A program made the translations under genes and the position numbers. The notes beneath the pieces are model-generated. The model did no database searches and had not been told where the DNA came from. It saw only the letters and a program-made list of their open reading frames with translations. DNA of 64,000 bases from Sheuella amnicola (GTDB taxonomy: Bacteria > Pseudomonadota > Gammaproteobacteria > Burkholderiales > Burkholderiaceae_B): NCBI RefSeq assembly GCF_010499255.1, contig NZ_JAAGRN010000006.1, positions 62,001 to 126,000 on the forward strand. Reading direction: 5' to 3'. Within the stretch, counting starts at the first letter, position 1. The number at the start of each line of letters is the position of its first letter. Of the stretch, positions 47,725-55,908 are shown one piece after another.

Positions 47725-48342
47725 ATGGATGGTAAAAAATCCCACTGGGAAAACGTATATGAGACCAAACCGGCAGACTCGGTCAGCTGGTTTCAGCCTC
47801 ATGCGGACCAATCGCTCAAAATCATCGAATCTTCCGGGCTTGGAAAAAAGGTAAGTTTGATTGATGTGGGAGGCGGGGCATCTACGCTTGTGGATGATTT
47901 GCTTGACCGCGGTTACGATGATGTATCAGTTCTCGATCTATCTGCATCGGCGTTGAAGGTCGCGCAAACACGACTCGGCACCAAAGCGGATAAAGTAAAG
48001 TGGTTAGTCGGCGATATAACAAGTATCGAATTACCGGCCAACGCTTATGACATCTGGCATGATCGAGCAGTATTTCACTTCTTAACGGATGAAAAAGATC
48101 GTCATGCCTACGTTGAACAAGTCATGCGAAGCGTACGGCCCAATGGTCTGGTTATCGTTGCCACCTTTGCTGAAGATGGACCCGAAAAATGCAGTGGTTT
48201 GCCTGTCATGCGTTACAACGCCGAAACTTTGCATCATGAATTCGGCGATGAGTTCGAGTTATTAGGAAAAGAAAAAGAAGTCCATCACACCCCGTTTGGA
48301 ACCGATCAGCAATTTATTTATTGTTATTGCCGTAAACCCTGA
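47725..48342 (+). CDS. Class I SAM-dependent methyltransferase
   Basis: A 205-residue Rossmann-fold methyltransferase. The SAM motif is VSLIDVGGGAST (motif I), with VLDLSASAL (acidic end of strand 2) and GDITSIELP (motif II region) following. The N-terminal WENVYETKPADSVSWFQP and the DIWHDRAVFHFL segment mark a subfamily often seen beside sulfurtransferases and thiol-handling genes. The substrate is unknown, and methylation of a thiol or sulfide is a reasonable guess from context. The start is ATG 47725 with GGGGA upstream. A TTG three codons earlier is less likely. It is the last gene of the cassette. Confidence 0.8.
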   Translation: MDGKKSHWENVYETKPADSVSWFQPHADQSLKIIESSGLGKKVSLIDVGGGASTLVDDLLDRGYDDVSVLDLSASALKVAQTRLGTKADKVKWLVGDITSIELPANAYDIWHDRAVFHFLTDEKDRHAYVEQVMRSVRPNGLVIVATFAEDGPEKCSGLPVMRYNAETLHHEFGDEFELLGKEKEVHHTPFGTDQQFIYCYCRKP

Positions 48343-48349
48343 CGGGGAC

Positions 48350-48595
48350 TTAAAACCCGATATCGTTGCGATCATCGCCCGGCTGCGGAACGATGTATAA
48401 CGACAGCAAGCTGGACAAAGCGCAAATAAACCAGAAAAAGAAAAAGCCCGCAGCGTAGAGAACTTCGCGTTGCGGACGCAGGTAACCGAAAATCGCAACA
48501 TCCAGCGGGTCGATTAAGGCGAACACCACTGCGCTTGCCATACCGGCCATCAAAAAAGATGGCCATAAAATCCACATCAATGAACGCCATTTCAT
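48350..48595 (-). CDS. Small membrane protein at the end of the cbb3 operon
   Basis: An 81-residue protein with two hydrophobic segments (about 8-28 and 44-68, the latter FFFFWFICALSSLLSLYIV), ending in a short polar tail. It follows fixH by 13 nt on the same strand and is the last gene of the oxidase block. Small two-span proteins at this position occur in other betaproteobacterial cco clusters, but I know no function for them. The AGGGG before the ATG supports translation. Confidence 0.65.
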   Translation of the reverse strand: MKWRSLMWILWPSFLMAGMASAVVFALIDPLDVAIFGYLRPQREVLYAAGFFFFWFICALSSLLSLYIVPQPGDDRNDIGF

Positions 48596-48608
48596 GTGGC
48601 TGCCCCTT

Positions 48609-48842
48609 TTATCGCGTGACGGATTCAGAAGTTGGCTTGGTTAGATTCTTTTCAACCACAAGTCCACGCTTCATGCCGCCATCCAACAAGGGTTGATCGG
48701 AAAAATTCTTGAATGCGAATGAAATTGTAATGGCACAGCCAATGATGGCAATCACCGGTCCCGCCATCAATATCCAAGGCCAAGGCTGGCGATACCATGG
48801 GCCGTTATCAAGTTGCGACTCCGTTTTCAATTGTTTGTCCAC
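48609..48842 (-). CDS. fixH: Short FixH-like cbb3 assembly protein
   Basis: A 77-residue protein with one membrane span (about 22-45, PWILMAGPVIAIIGCAITIS) preceded by the FixH-typical WYRQPWPW, and a short periplasmic KNFSDQPLLDGGMKRGLVV segment. Typical FixH/CcoH proteins are about 150-180 aa, with a beta-sandwich periplasmic domain that is missing here. FixH/CcoH helps assemble cbb3 oxidase and copper delivery. The start is GTG 48842 with a strong AAGGAG site. It lies 9 nt after ccoG. It may be naturally short in this lineage. No downstream continuation of the domain is seen before the next gene. Confidence 0.75.
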   Translation of the reverse strand: MDKQLKTESQLDNGPWYRQPWPWILMAGPVIAIIGCAITISFAFKNFSDQPLLDGGMKRGLVVEKNLTKPTSESVTR

Positions 48843-48851
48843 AGTGTCTCC

Positions 48852-50399
48852 TTAATTGGGAAAGATAAAACTGGATGCTTCCTGCACGACCGATTCGATC
48901 GTGCCATCCGGTTTGATGGAAGTCGTAACGATACGAATCGGTTGGGATCCGGGCTTACCGGATTCGACAGGTGCGCGAACAACGACAGGCAACATTCTAT
49001 TCGAGGCGGCGGGGACTTCTATCCGCGATGAATCCCAAGGCGTTGAATGAGCAGACTGAGCCTGATCTTGCTGACGAATGCCTAATTGATCCGCAACCTT
49101 CATCGTGATGCCAGGCAGTCCTTCAGCCTTGAACGACAGGGTCAAAGGATGTTCGGATGCATTCATAATCTGCAACCGATAAACGTTTTCTATCATGCCG
49201 CCTGCAACCTCGCGACTCAACACGCCTCGATCCCGGATGACATCGACGCGCAAGGTTTCCCTTGTTGCGAGCGCACCAATGAAAATGGAAACCAGAATCA
49301 GCATGATCAAGCTGTATATCAAGACACGAGGCCTGAACAAATGCCTACGCACTTGCGAAACCGAAAGTCGCTCGAGCATGCCACGCTCGGATGTATAACG
49401 AATCAAACCACGCGGATAAGATACCTTATCCATGACCTCGTTACAGGCATCGACACAGGCTCCGCAGCCAATGCACATGTACTGCAATCCCTGTCGGATA
49501 TCAATACCGGTCGGACAAACCTGAACGCAAATGCTGCAATCGATGCAATCCCCCAATCCGGCGGCTTTATGATCGATTTTGCGTGAGCGTCCGCCACGCG
49601 GCTCTCCGCGCACGGTATCGTATGTCACGATCAAGGTGTCGCGATCGACCATCACGCTTTGAAAGCGTGCGTAGGGGCACATGTATTTGCAAACCTGCTC
49701 GCGCAAGAAGCCGGCATTACCCCAAGTTGCAAAACTGTAAAAAATTAACCAGAACCACTGCCACGGGCCAAGCGTTAACGCAATCAGATCCGCGCCAAGA
49801 CTACGTATTGGGGAGAAAAATCCCACGAACGTAAAACCTGTCCAGCAGGCAACAATCAACCACAAAACGTGCTTAGTGGTCTTAATGCGCAACTTGCGAA
49901 ATGAGAATGGAGACTCGTCCAGACGAATCCGCGCCACTCGATCACCTTCCACACGGCGCTCGATCCACATGAAGATTTCGGTATAGACGGTCTGAGGACA
50001 TGCATAACCGCAAAACAAACGACCAGCGACTGCGGTAAACAGAAAAAGTCCCAGCGCGGAGATGATTAGCAACAGGGTCAGATAAATCACATCCTGTGGC
50101 CAAAGCACCATGCCGAAAATATAAAACTTACGCGCCCCAAGATCGAACAGAACTGCCTGGCGATCGTTCCAATTCAACCAGGGCAAGCCGTAAAACAATA
50201 ACTGCGTCAGAGCAACAAAAACAATACGCCAGCTGGCGAACCATCCTTTGACTGATCTCGAATAGATTTTTTGCCTAACATCGACAATCTGTTCTTCGAT
50301 CGTTTCGGCGCCGGCAGGCACAACTTTCGCCCCGGCCGGTCGCCATGCTGGAGGTTCCGATGAAGAACCTCCCTGATCAGACTTTGAATGAATCGCCAT
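48852..50399 (-). CDS. ccoG: CcoG polyferredoxin, cbb3 oxidase accessory protein
   Basis: A 515-residue membrane-bound Fe-S protein. It has several spans in the N-terminal half, the CGYACPQTVYTE motif, and two 4Fe-4S ferredoxin clusters around residue 265 onward (CIDCSICVQVCPTGID and CIGCGACVDACNE). A further span precedes a C-terminal immunoglobulin-like periplasmic domain. CcoG is reported to reduce Cu(II) to Cu(I) during cbb3 assembly. Full length and intact, in contrast to the reduced CcoI and FixH of the same block. Confidence 0.94.
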   Translation of the reverse strand: MAIHSKSDQGGSSSEPPAWRPAGAKVVPAGAETIEEQIVDVRQKIYSRSVKGWFASWRIVFVALTQLLFYGLPWLNWNDRQAVLFDLGARKFYIFGMVLWPQDVIYLTLLLIISALGLFLFTAVAGRLFCGYACPQTVYTEIFMWIERRVEGDRVARIRLDESPFSFRKLRIKTTKHVLWLIVACWTGFTFVGFFSPIRSLGADLIALTLGPWQWFWLIFYSFATWGNAGFLREQVCKYMCPYARFQSVMVDRDTLIVTYDTVRGEPRGGRSRKIDHKAAGLGDCIDCSICVQVCPTGIDIRQGLQYMCIGCGACVDACNEVMDKVSYPRGLIRYTSERGMLERLSVSQVRRHLFRPRVLIYSLIMLILVSIFIGALATRETLRVDVIRDRGVLSREVAGGMIENVYRLQIMNASEHPLTLSFKAEGLPGITMKVADQLGIRQQDQAQSAHSTPWDSSRIEVPAASNRMLPVVVRAPVESGKPGSQPIRIVTTSIKPDGTIESVVQEASSFIFPN

Positions 50400-50412
50400 T
50401 CAGATTACTCGC

Positions 50413-51351
50413 TTACTTTGCTACATTCGTAGTTGAAGACGCCACATCTTTACCGCCGGTCAGACCCCACACCCAAGCCGTCAACATTCTGATCTGCTCG
50501 GGAGTCAATTTCTGGGCCTGCGCGGGCATACGGTTATTACGGCCGTTCAGAATGCCATTGACGATCTCGTTTTCTGAACTACCGTACAACCAAACGTCAT
50601 CGGTCAGGTTTGGCGCGCCAAGCGCCTTGTTACCCTTGCCTTCTGCGCCGTGACAAGCCACACAGAAGTTCTGATATTCGCGTTTGCCGCGGATCGCTCT
50701 AATCGAATCGCTGGCAAGACCTGACATCGAACGAACATACTGGGCGATATCACCGGCAACCTGAGGAGACATGGACTCCTTGAATCCGGGCATCACACCG
50801 TTACGGCCATTCGTGATGGTTTCTTGAATAACAGCGGGTTCGCGTCCATACATCGAGTCACCTTCGACCAGATTGGGAAACGATTTGCTGCCCCTGGCAT
50901 CCGAACCATGGCACTGTGCGCAGTTGTTCAAAAACAGACGCTGGCCGATCACTTGTGCATCCTTGTCCGCTGCGATGGCTGGGATGTCCATGGCAGCATA
51001 CTTTGCAAACACAGGCTTGACTGCGGCATCATGGGCCGACTGATCCTGCTGGATTTCCTGCTGGGTCGTATAGCCAAGCTTGCCGGCGTAAAAGCCAAGT
51101 CCCGGATAAAGAATCAGGTAGCCCAGACCGAAGATACACATACCCACATACATGATGGTCCACCAACGCGGAACTGGATTGTTCAACTCGCGCAGATTGC
51201 CATCCCATACGTGGCCAGTATCCTCAACTTTAACCGTGCGGGATCCCAGCCACTTGCGCTGCGAAAAAATCAGCCACAAGCACCAGATAATGCCAAGCAC
51301 CGCAATGCTGCCAACGTAATAGCCCCAAAAGCCGTCAACGAAATCGCTCAT
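50413..51351 (-). CDS. ccoP: cbb3 cytochrome oxidase subunit III, dihaem CcoP
   Basis: A 312-residue subunit with two N-terminal membrane spans (about 10-28 and 62-82), followed by two periplasmic c-type haem domains with CAQCH and CVACH. CcoP accepts electrons from soluble or membrane cytochromes and passes them to CcoO. Its ATG overlaps the ccoQ stop (ATGA). Confidence 0.96.
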   Translation of the reverse strand: MSDFVDGFWGYYVGSIAVLGIIWCLWLIFSQRKWLGSRTVKVEDTGHVWDGNLRELNNPVPRWWTIMYVGMCIFGLGYLILYPGLGFYAGKLGYTTQQEIQQDQSAHDAAVKPVFAKYAAMDIPAIAADKDAQVIGQRLFLNNCAQCHGSDARGSKSFPNLVEGDSMYGREPAVIQETITNGRNGVMPGFKESMSPQVAGDIAQYVRSMSGLASDSIRAIRGKREYQNFCVACHGAEGKGNKALGAPNLTDDVWLYGSSENEIVNGILNGRNNRMPAQAQKLTPEQIRMLTAWVWGLTGGKDVASSTTNVAK

Positions 51352-51527
51352 GGCTGTATGTCCTTTTTAATTTGCGAATATTCAATCCCTTCATCAGGCA
51401 AAGCGAAGGGCAGCATGGCTGCTTCTTTGTTCGCCTGCTTGCGGCCACTGGAGAATGCCCACCAGATGATGCCGAAAAAAGTGATCATCGCTAAAACTGT
51501 CGAAAACGCGTTCAGATAGGCCAACAT
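51348..51527 (-). CDS. ccoQ: CcoQ, small cbb3 oxidase subunit
   Basis: A 59-residue single-span protein I translated from the minus strand. It starts [14 protein letters not shown], with a hydrophobic core ITFFGIIWWAFS, and then basic and acidic residues to a stop overlapping the ccoP ATG. The start shares one base with the ccoO stop (TAATG). CcoQ stabilises the association of CcoP with the complex. Size, topology and position between ccoO and ccoP identify it. Confidence 0.92.
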   Translation of the reverse strand: MLAYLNAFSTVLAMITFFGIIWWAFSSGRKQANKEAAMLPFALPDEGIEYSQIKKDIQP

Positions 51528-52204
51528 TATTTTTTGCCTCCAGCTGCAGCGGCTGCGTCTTTCGCATCCTTGATCTGAGCCTTGCGTGCGGCCGAAACCA
51601 AGCTCTGCAAATAAGCAACCAGAGCATCTTCTTCGGTCTTGCCCTTCAGGAGTGCAGGTGCTGCGGCGATCTCGTCATCCTTGTACGGCACGCCGACAAC
51701 ACGCAAAGCACGCATGCGGTCACCAATGTCGTTGGTTTGAACCGGAGTTTTTTCAAGCCATGGATAGCCAGGCATATTGGATTCAGGAACAACCGTGCGA
51801 GGATTACGCAAATGGATGCGATGCCAGTCGTCTGAATAACGCTCACCCACGCGTGCCAGATCAGGACCTGTACGCTTTGAGCCCCACTGGAACGGGTGGT
51901 CATACACCGACTCGCCGGCGATGGAGTAATCGCCGTAACGTTGAACCTCGGCGCGCAGCATGCGAACTTGCTGGGAATGGCAGTTGTAGCAACCTTCGCG
52001 GATATAAATATCGCGCCCGATCAGTTGCAGGGCACCATAAGGTTCAACGCCTTTAGGTGCCTCGGTCGTCGAGTGTTGGAAGAACAACGGAACGATCTGA
52101 ACCAGGCCGGCGAACAGCACGACCAGGATACTGCAGATGATCATCAAACCGATATTCTTCTCAAGGGTTTGATGCGAGAAGAAAGAATGCTTTTCATTTG
52201 CCAT
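51527..52204 (-). CDS. ccoO: cbb3 cytochrome oxidase subunit II, monohaem CcoO
   Basis: A 225-residue membrane-anchored cytochrome c. It has one N-terminal span (about 18-42) and a haem site Cys72-x2-Cys75-His76 (CYNCH), followed by the family segment [11 protein letters not shown] and a distal Met region ([10 protein letters not shown]). The start is ATG 52204, because GAGGAGAT lies just upstream and the gap to ccoN is then 10 nt. The open frame upstream lies within ccoN. Confidence 0.96.
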   Translation of the reverse strand: MANEKHSFFSHQTLEKNIGLMIICSILVVLFAGLVQIVPLFFQHSTTEAPKGVEPYGALQLIGRDIYIREGCYNCHSQQVRMLRAEVQRYGDYSIAGESVYDHPFQWGSKRTGPDLARVGERYSDDWHRIHLRNPRTVVPESNMPGYPWLEKTPVQTNDIGDRMRALRVVGVPYKDDEIAAAPALLKGKTEEDALVAYLQSLVSAARKAQIKDAKDAAAAAGGKK

Positions 52205-52214
52205 GACGATCTCC

Positions 52215-53675
52215 TCAGGCGTGTGCCGACGTGGCGGTTGATGACTGGACAACAGCGGGAATCTCTGGATTCACCACTTTATTGCCCACCACGGTCTTGA
52301 ACACGTTGTATCCCATCAGCACTATTCCGCCGAGGTACAAGGTGCCGCCCAACAAGCGAATCGCGTAGAACGGATAGGTCGACTTCACGGATTCAACGAA
52401 GCTATACACCAACGAACCGTCAGCTTCGGTTGCGCGCCACATCAAGCCTTGCATGACACCCGCAATCCACATCGAAGCGATGTAGAGTACGACGCCGATC
52501 GTCGCGACCCAGAAATGCACTTCAACCAAACGGGTGCTGTACATTTTGTCGCGTCCCCACAAACGAGGGATCAGGTAGTACAGCATACCGAATGTGATCA
52601 TCGCGACCCAACCAAGGGCGCCAGAATGCACGTGTCCAACCGTCCAGTCGGTATAGTGCGACAAGGCGTTCACAGTACGGATCGACATCATCGACCCTTC
52701 GAAAGTCGACATACCGTAGAAGGAAAGCGATACGACCATGAACTTCAGGATCGGATCGGTGCGAAGCTTGTTCCATGCTCCGGACAAGGTCATGATGCCG
52801 TTGATCATGCCACCCCATGAAGGCGCCAGCAAAATCAGCGAAAACACCATACCGAGCGACTGAGTCCAGTCAGGCAGGGAGGTATACAGGAGATGGTGCG
52901 GACCAGCCCACATATAGGTGAAAGCCAAAGCCCAGAAGTGAACGATCGACAGGCGATACGAGTAAATGGGGCGATCGGCCTGTTTAGGAATGAAGTAATA
53001 CATCATGCCCAAAAAGCTGGTAGTCAGGAAAAAACCGACAGCGTTGTGGCCATACCACCACTGAACCATCGCATCCTGGACGCCGGCGTAAGCCGAGTAT
53101 GACTTGAAAGGTCCCCAGGGAATTTCGATGTTATTTACGATATGCAAAACGGCGATCGTCAAAATGTACGAACCGAAAAACCAATTGGCGACGTAAATAT
53201 GCTTGACGCGACGCTTGACGATGGTCCCGAAGAACACGATGGCGTAGGCAACCCAGACCAGTGTAATCAGAATGTCGATGGGCCATTCAAGTTCTGCGTA
53301 TTCTTTACCGGAGGTAAACCCCAGCGGCAATGAAACGGCGGCACCGACAATGATCAGTTGCCACCCCCAGAATGTAAACGCAGCCAACCAACCGGCAAAT
53401 AAACGTGCCTGACAAGTACGCTGCACCACGTAGTAGGAAGCAGCAAACAAGGCGCTACCGCCAAAAGCAAAAATCACCGCATTGGTATGCAATGGACGCA
53501 GGCGACCATATGTCAGCCATGGAATATCAAAATTCAATTGCGGCCACAGCAATTGCGCTGCGATCACAACACCGACGAGCATGCCAACGATTCCCCATAC
53601 GACCGTCATGATGGCGAATTGCCTCACAACGGTGTAGTTGAAAGTATCGGCTTTTGCAACAGGCGAACTAGCCAT
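52215..53675 (-). CDS. ccoN: cbb3 cytochrome oxidase catalytic subunit I, CcoN
   Basis: The 486-residue haem-copper oxidase core with about twelve membrane spans. Haem b, haem b3 and CuB ligand histidines are visible in [27 protein letters not shown] and [13 protein letters not shown]. It reduces oxygen to water with high affinity while pumping protons. The start is ATG 53675 with AGGA 9 nt upstream. A TTG seven codons earlier is worse. A class II Fnr promoter precedes it. Confidence 0.97.
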   Translation of the reverse strand: MASSPVAKADTFNYTVVRQFAIMTVVWGIVGMLVGVVIAAQLLWPQLNFDIPWLTYGRLRPLHTNAVIFAFGGSALFAASYYVVQRTCQARLFAGWLAAFTFWGWQLIIVGAAVSLPLGFTSGKEYAELEWPIDILITLVWVAYAIVFFGTIVKRRVKHIYVANWFFGSYILTIAVLHIVNNIEIPWGPFKSYSAYAGVQDAMVQWWYGHNAVGFFLTTSFLGMMYYFIPKQADRPIYSYRLSIVHFWALAFTYMWAGPHHLLYTSLPDWTQSLGMVFSLILLAPSWGGMINGIMTLSGAWNKLRTDPILKFMVVSLSFYGMSTFEGSMMSIRTVNALSHYTDWTVGHVHSGALGWVAMITFGMLYYLIPRLWGRDKMYSTRLVEVHFWVATIGVVLYIASMWIAGVMQGLMWRATEADGSLVYSFVESVKSTYPFYAIRLLGGTLYLGGIVLMGYNVFKTVVGNKVVNPEIPAVVQSSTATSAHA

Positions 53676-53714
53676 GATGTGCGTTCCTTTTTTCAAACGT
53701 TTTTCTATAGGCGT

Positions 53715-53756
53715 ATCATGCCGTCATAGTGGAAAACCCCACTTGATCTGGATCAA
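53715..53756 (-). promoter_or_regulatory. Class II Fnr-dependent promoter of ccoNOQP
   Basis: A perfect Fnr box TTGAT-N4-ATCAA spans 53756-53743. On the minus strand a -10 element CATGAT (53720-53715) sits so that the box centre falls at -41.5 from a start near 53708. This is the classical activating geometry. The ccoN ATG is about 33 nt further. Confidence 0.85.
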
Positions 53757-53814
53757 GTGGCGAGCGGATGGTTGGAACTTTTAGTACTTAACACGGGAAT
53801 GTTGCAAAATCGCT

Positions 53815-53955
53815 CTAATCGTCGTCTTCGAGAATCGATCTGGCAGCCTGGTCCGGATCATCGTACTGACCGGAAAATACGGCCCACCACAAGACAGCGC
53901 CGATTCCGGCCACGACGACCAGACTTAGCGGTAGAAGCAGGTAAAGGATTTCCAC
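53815..53955 (-). CDS. ccoS: CcoS, small cbb3 maturation protein
   Basis: A 46-residue single-span protein read from the minus strand with a GTG start. The N-terminal hydrophobic segment is LYLLLPLSLVVVAGIGAVL, then WWAVFSGQYDDPDQAA, the conserved CcoS tail (SGQFDDLDGP-type), ending in Glu/Asp. CcoS is needed for insertion of haem or CuB into CcoN. It lies 17 nt after ccoI. No convincing ribosome site is seen, so it may be translated by coupling to ccoI. Confidence 0.88.
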   Translation of the reverse strand: MEILYLLLPLSLVVVAGIGAVLWWAVFSGQYDDPDQAARSILEDDD

Positions 53956-53972
53956 GGATTAGGTTTAACGGC

Positions 53973-54950
53973 TTAAACGGGTTCACCCGCACGCACAGGT
54001 GCGGAGCAAGCTGACCCATCGTCCCGAACGTCATGCGGAATCCGATATAAGCGCCAGGCATTGAAAACCACGGCCGCGGAGGACAGAAACATCGCTAGCG
54101 CAGCAACCCAGGGGGTCACAAGGCCGACCGCGGCAACGGGCATGGTCAAAACATGCCAGATCAGTGAACCATACAGATTCTGGCGGGTAACCTTGCGCGT
54201 CTGCTCAAACAATGCAAGCCTTTGCCCCCCGGTCATGGAAGGATAAGCTGCAATAGTGGCGTGAGCGGCGGCGAGCGAAATCGGAGCGGCTAGGGACAAT
54301 GCGCAAGGGCAACTCATCACCAGCATGGAAACAAGAACAGTCAGGGCATGATCAGGACTCAATTTGAACCAAACCATTCCAATCATCAGGGAAAAAGCCA
54401 ATTGAACAAGAATGAACAGGGTCGCAACACGATCGGATCGATTCAGCAACGGATCGCATAGTTGGGATTGCATTTGGCCGGACTCTATCAGGTCGACGGA
54501 CTGGCGGGCACGTGTCTCGAAATAGCGCGCGGTCAGCAAGAAGGCCACAAACATGGTGACGGAATCGAAATAAACCTCGCCGGATCCGGTCATGGTCGCG
54601 ATCGCGCTAGGGACAAAGGCTGCGATGATACTAATGGTGACAGGCACATCCATATTGATGCGGCGCTGGGATATTGCCTTGGCCAAGCCCCGCCACATCG
54701 GCCACGCCGCATACAGCACTACCGGCACTGTCATGACGAAACTGGCCCAATTCATCAGGAAAATCGCCCAATCGAGGACTTCGAGACTGTCATTTGGACC
54801 GGCATCGACACGCAAATAACCCGGCAAGGCAAACATCATGACTTGCATCATGGCCAGCCAAGCCAGCCCCAACCGCACTAGCGTGCGACGCCTTTCGACC
54901 AATTCCTGGGGCGTGAGGGGTCGATTGAGCGCAAAGATGGATTTAGCCAT
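53973..54950 (-). CDS. ccoI: Miniature CcoI-like protein: membrane part of a P1B copper ATPase without its soluble domains
   Basis: A 325-residue protein aligned by eye to CcoI/FixI (normally about 720-830 aa). Kept: the first helices (residues 24-90, TVPVVLYAAWPMWRG), the MDVPVTISI and GSGEVYFDSVTMFV helix pair (100-145), the CPC helix (Cys214 and Cys216 in SCPCALSLAAP), and the last two helices (255-302, including VTPWVAAL and the MxxSS-type MFLSS). Missing: the N-terminal Cys-containing metal domain, the actuator domain with TGES (only about 20 residues join 150 to 172), and the whole P and N domains with DKTGT and GDGIND (gap near 236). The YN motif of the penultimate helix reads WH. The frame is uninterrupted and sits in the normal ccoI position. 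It cannot hydrolyse ATP in the usual way. It may be a passive copper channel, a scaffold for maturation, or decaying. Confidence 0.85.
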   Translation of the reverse strand: MAKSIFALNRPLTPQELVERRRTLVRLGLAWLAMMQVMMFALPGYLRVDAGPNDSLEVLDWAIFLMNWASFVMTVPVVLYAAWPMWRGLAKAISQRRINMDVPVTISIIAAFVPSAIATMTGSGEVYFDSVTMFVAFLLTARYFETRARQSVDLIESGQMQSQLCDPLLNRSDRVATLFILVQLAFSLMIGMVWFKLSPDHALTVLVSMLVMSCPCALSLAAPISLAAAHATIAAYPSMTGGQRLALFEQTRKVTRQNLYGSLIWHVLTMPVAAVGLVTPWVAALAMFLSSAAVVFNAWRLYRIPHDVRDDGSACSAPVRAGEPV

Positions 54951-54960
54951 AATGAGGCAA

Positions 54961-55002
54961 ATGATATGTCAATAACGAAAAATCGGACTTGATAAAAGTC
55001 AA
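54961..55002 (-). promoter_or_regulatory. Near-perfect Fnr site and -10 element before ccoI
   Basis: TTGAT-AAAA-GTCAA (54989-55002, nine of ten consensus bases) is followed on the minus strand by TATCAT (54966-54961). This reproduces the class II Fnr spacing, with a start about 54954, only some 4 nt before the ccoI ATG. No ribosome site is visible. The site also lies 47-60 nt before queF on the other strand. Confidence 0.6.
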
Positions 55003-55048
55003 TTTTGCAGGGATTCGATAAAATTTGTCATCATTCTCGGATCGACTC

Positions 55049-55897
55049 ATGACAGACTTCCTGCAACATGCCCCTCTTGGGCAGACAGTACTTTATCCAT
55101 CTCAATACGATGCTGGTCTGCTGTTTCCGATCCCGCGTGCCGAGGCGCGAAGCCAGATAGGGATCGCGGACTCGGCCCTGCCCTTTACGGGATGGGATTT
55201 GTGGAATGCCTATGAAATGTCGTGGCTAAACGCAAAAGGACTGCCCCAGGTAGGTATCCTTCGTGCACGCGTGCCGCTCGACAGCGCCAATATTATCGAA
55301 TCCAAGTCATTCAAGCTTTATCTAAACAGTTTTAATCAAACCCGGTTCGATCACCCACAAGCTGTTATCGATCTTCTAACAAAAGATTTATCAGATGCCG
55401 CTGCCGGCACGGTCGAAATCGACTTGATTGGACCCGAACGGTTTGGCCTTGAAATTTTTGGCGAGTTCGATGGTATCAATCTGGATTTGCAGGACGTCGA
55501 AATCGATCAATATCAAACCGATCCGACCCTGCTTGAGCTAGATAGGCATCCCAAGTCGAATGAGGCAGGCCACGTCACGGAACAATTATTTTCCAGACTA
55601 CTGAAATCGAACTGTCCCGTAACCGGCCAACCCGACTGGGCTTGTGTGCAAATTATTTACTCGGGCAAACCGATCGATCACGCCGGCTTATTGAAGTACA
55701 TCGTCTCTTTCAGGATGCACAGCGGATTTCATGAAAATTGTGTTGAAAGAATTTTTTCAGACATCATGAACCGATGCGCGCCTGCCACTCTGTCGGTTTT
55801 CGCTCGCTACACCCGTCGAGGCGGTCTGGACATCAATCCATGGCGTGCCACCCCCGGAATGCCGGCTCCACAGTGGCGCCGTAGCGCCCGCCAGTAG
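55049..55897 (+). CDS. queF: NADPH-dependent 7-cyano-7-deazaguanine (preQ0) reductase
   Basis: A 282-residue long-form (YqcD-type) QueF, which reduces preQ0 nitrile to preQ1 amine in queuosine synthesis. With the ATG at 55049 the numbering equals E. coli QueF: catalytic Cys190 and Asp197 fall in SNCPVTGQPDW. The QueF motif ESKSFKLYLNSFNQTRF is present near 84-100. GGA lies 7 nt before this ATG, and an upstream TTG is less likely. It diverges from ccoI and converges with pgsA. Confidence 0.95.
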   Translation: MTDFLQHAPLGQTVLYPSQYDAGLLFPIPRAEARSQIGIADSALPFTGWDLWNAYEMSWLNAKGLPQVGILRARVPLDSANIIESKSFKLYLNSFNQTRFDHPQAVIDLLTKDLSDAAAGTVEIDLIGPERFGLEIFGEFDGINLDLQDVEIDQYQTDPTLLELDRHPKSNEAGHVTEQLFSRLLKSNCPVTGQPDWACVQIIYSGKPIDHAGLLKYIVSFRMHSGFHENCVERIFSDIMNRCAPATLSVFARYTRRGGLDINPWRATPGMPAPQWRRSARQ

Positions 55898-55908
55898 TGA
55901 TTCACGCA

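Noticed and set aside
53973-54950. Reading ccoI as a frameshifted or split pseudogene with domains in other frames nearby
   Set aside because: No DKTGT, TGES or metal-domain Cys motifs appear in any frame around it. The neighbouring genes begin directly at its ends, so the domains are absent, not shifted.
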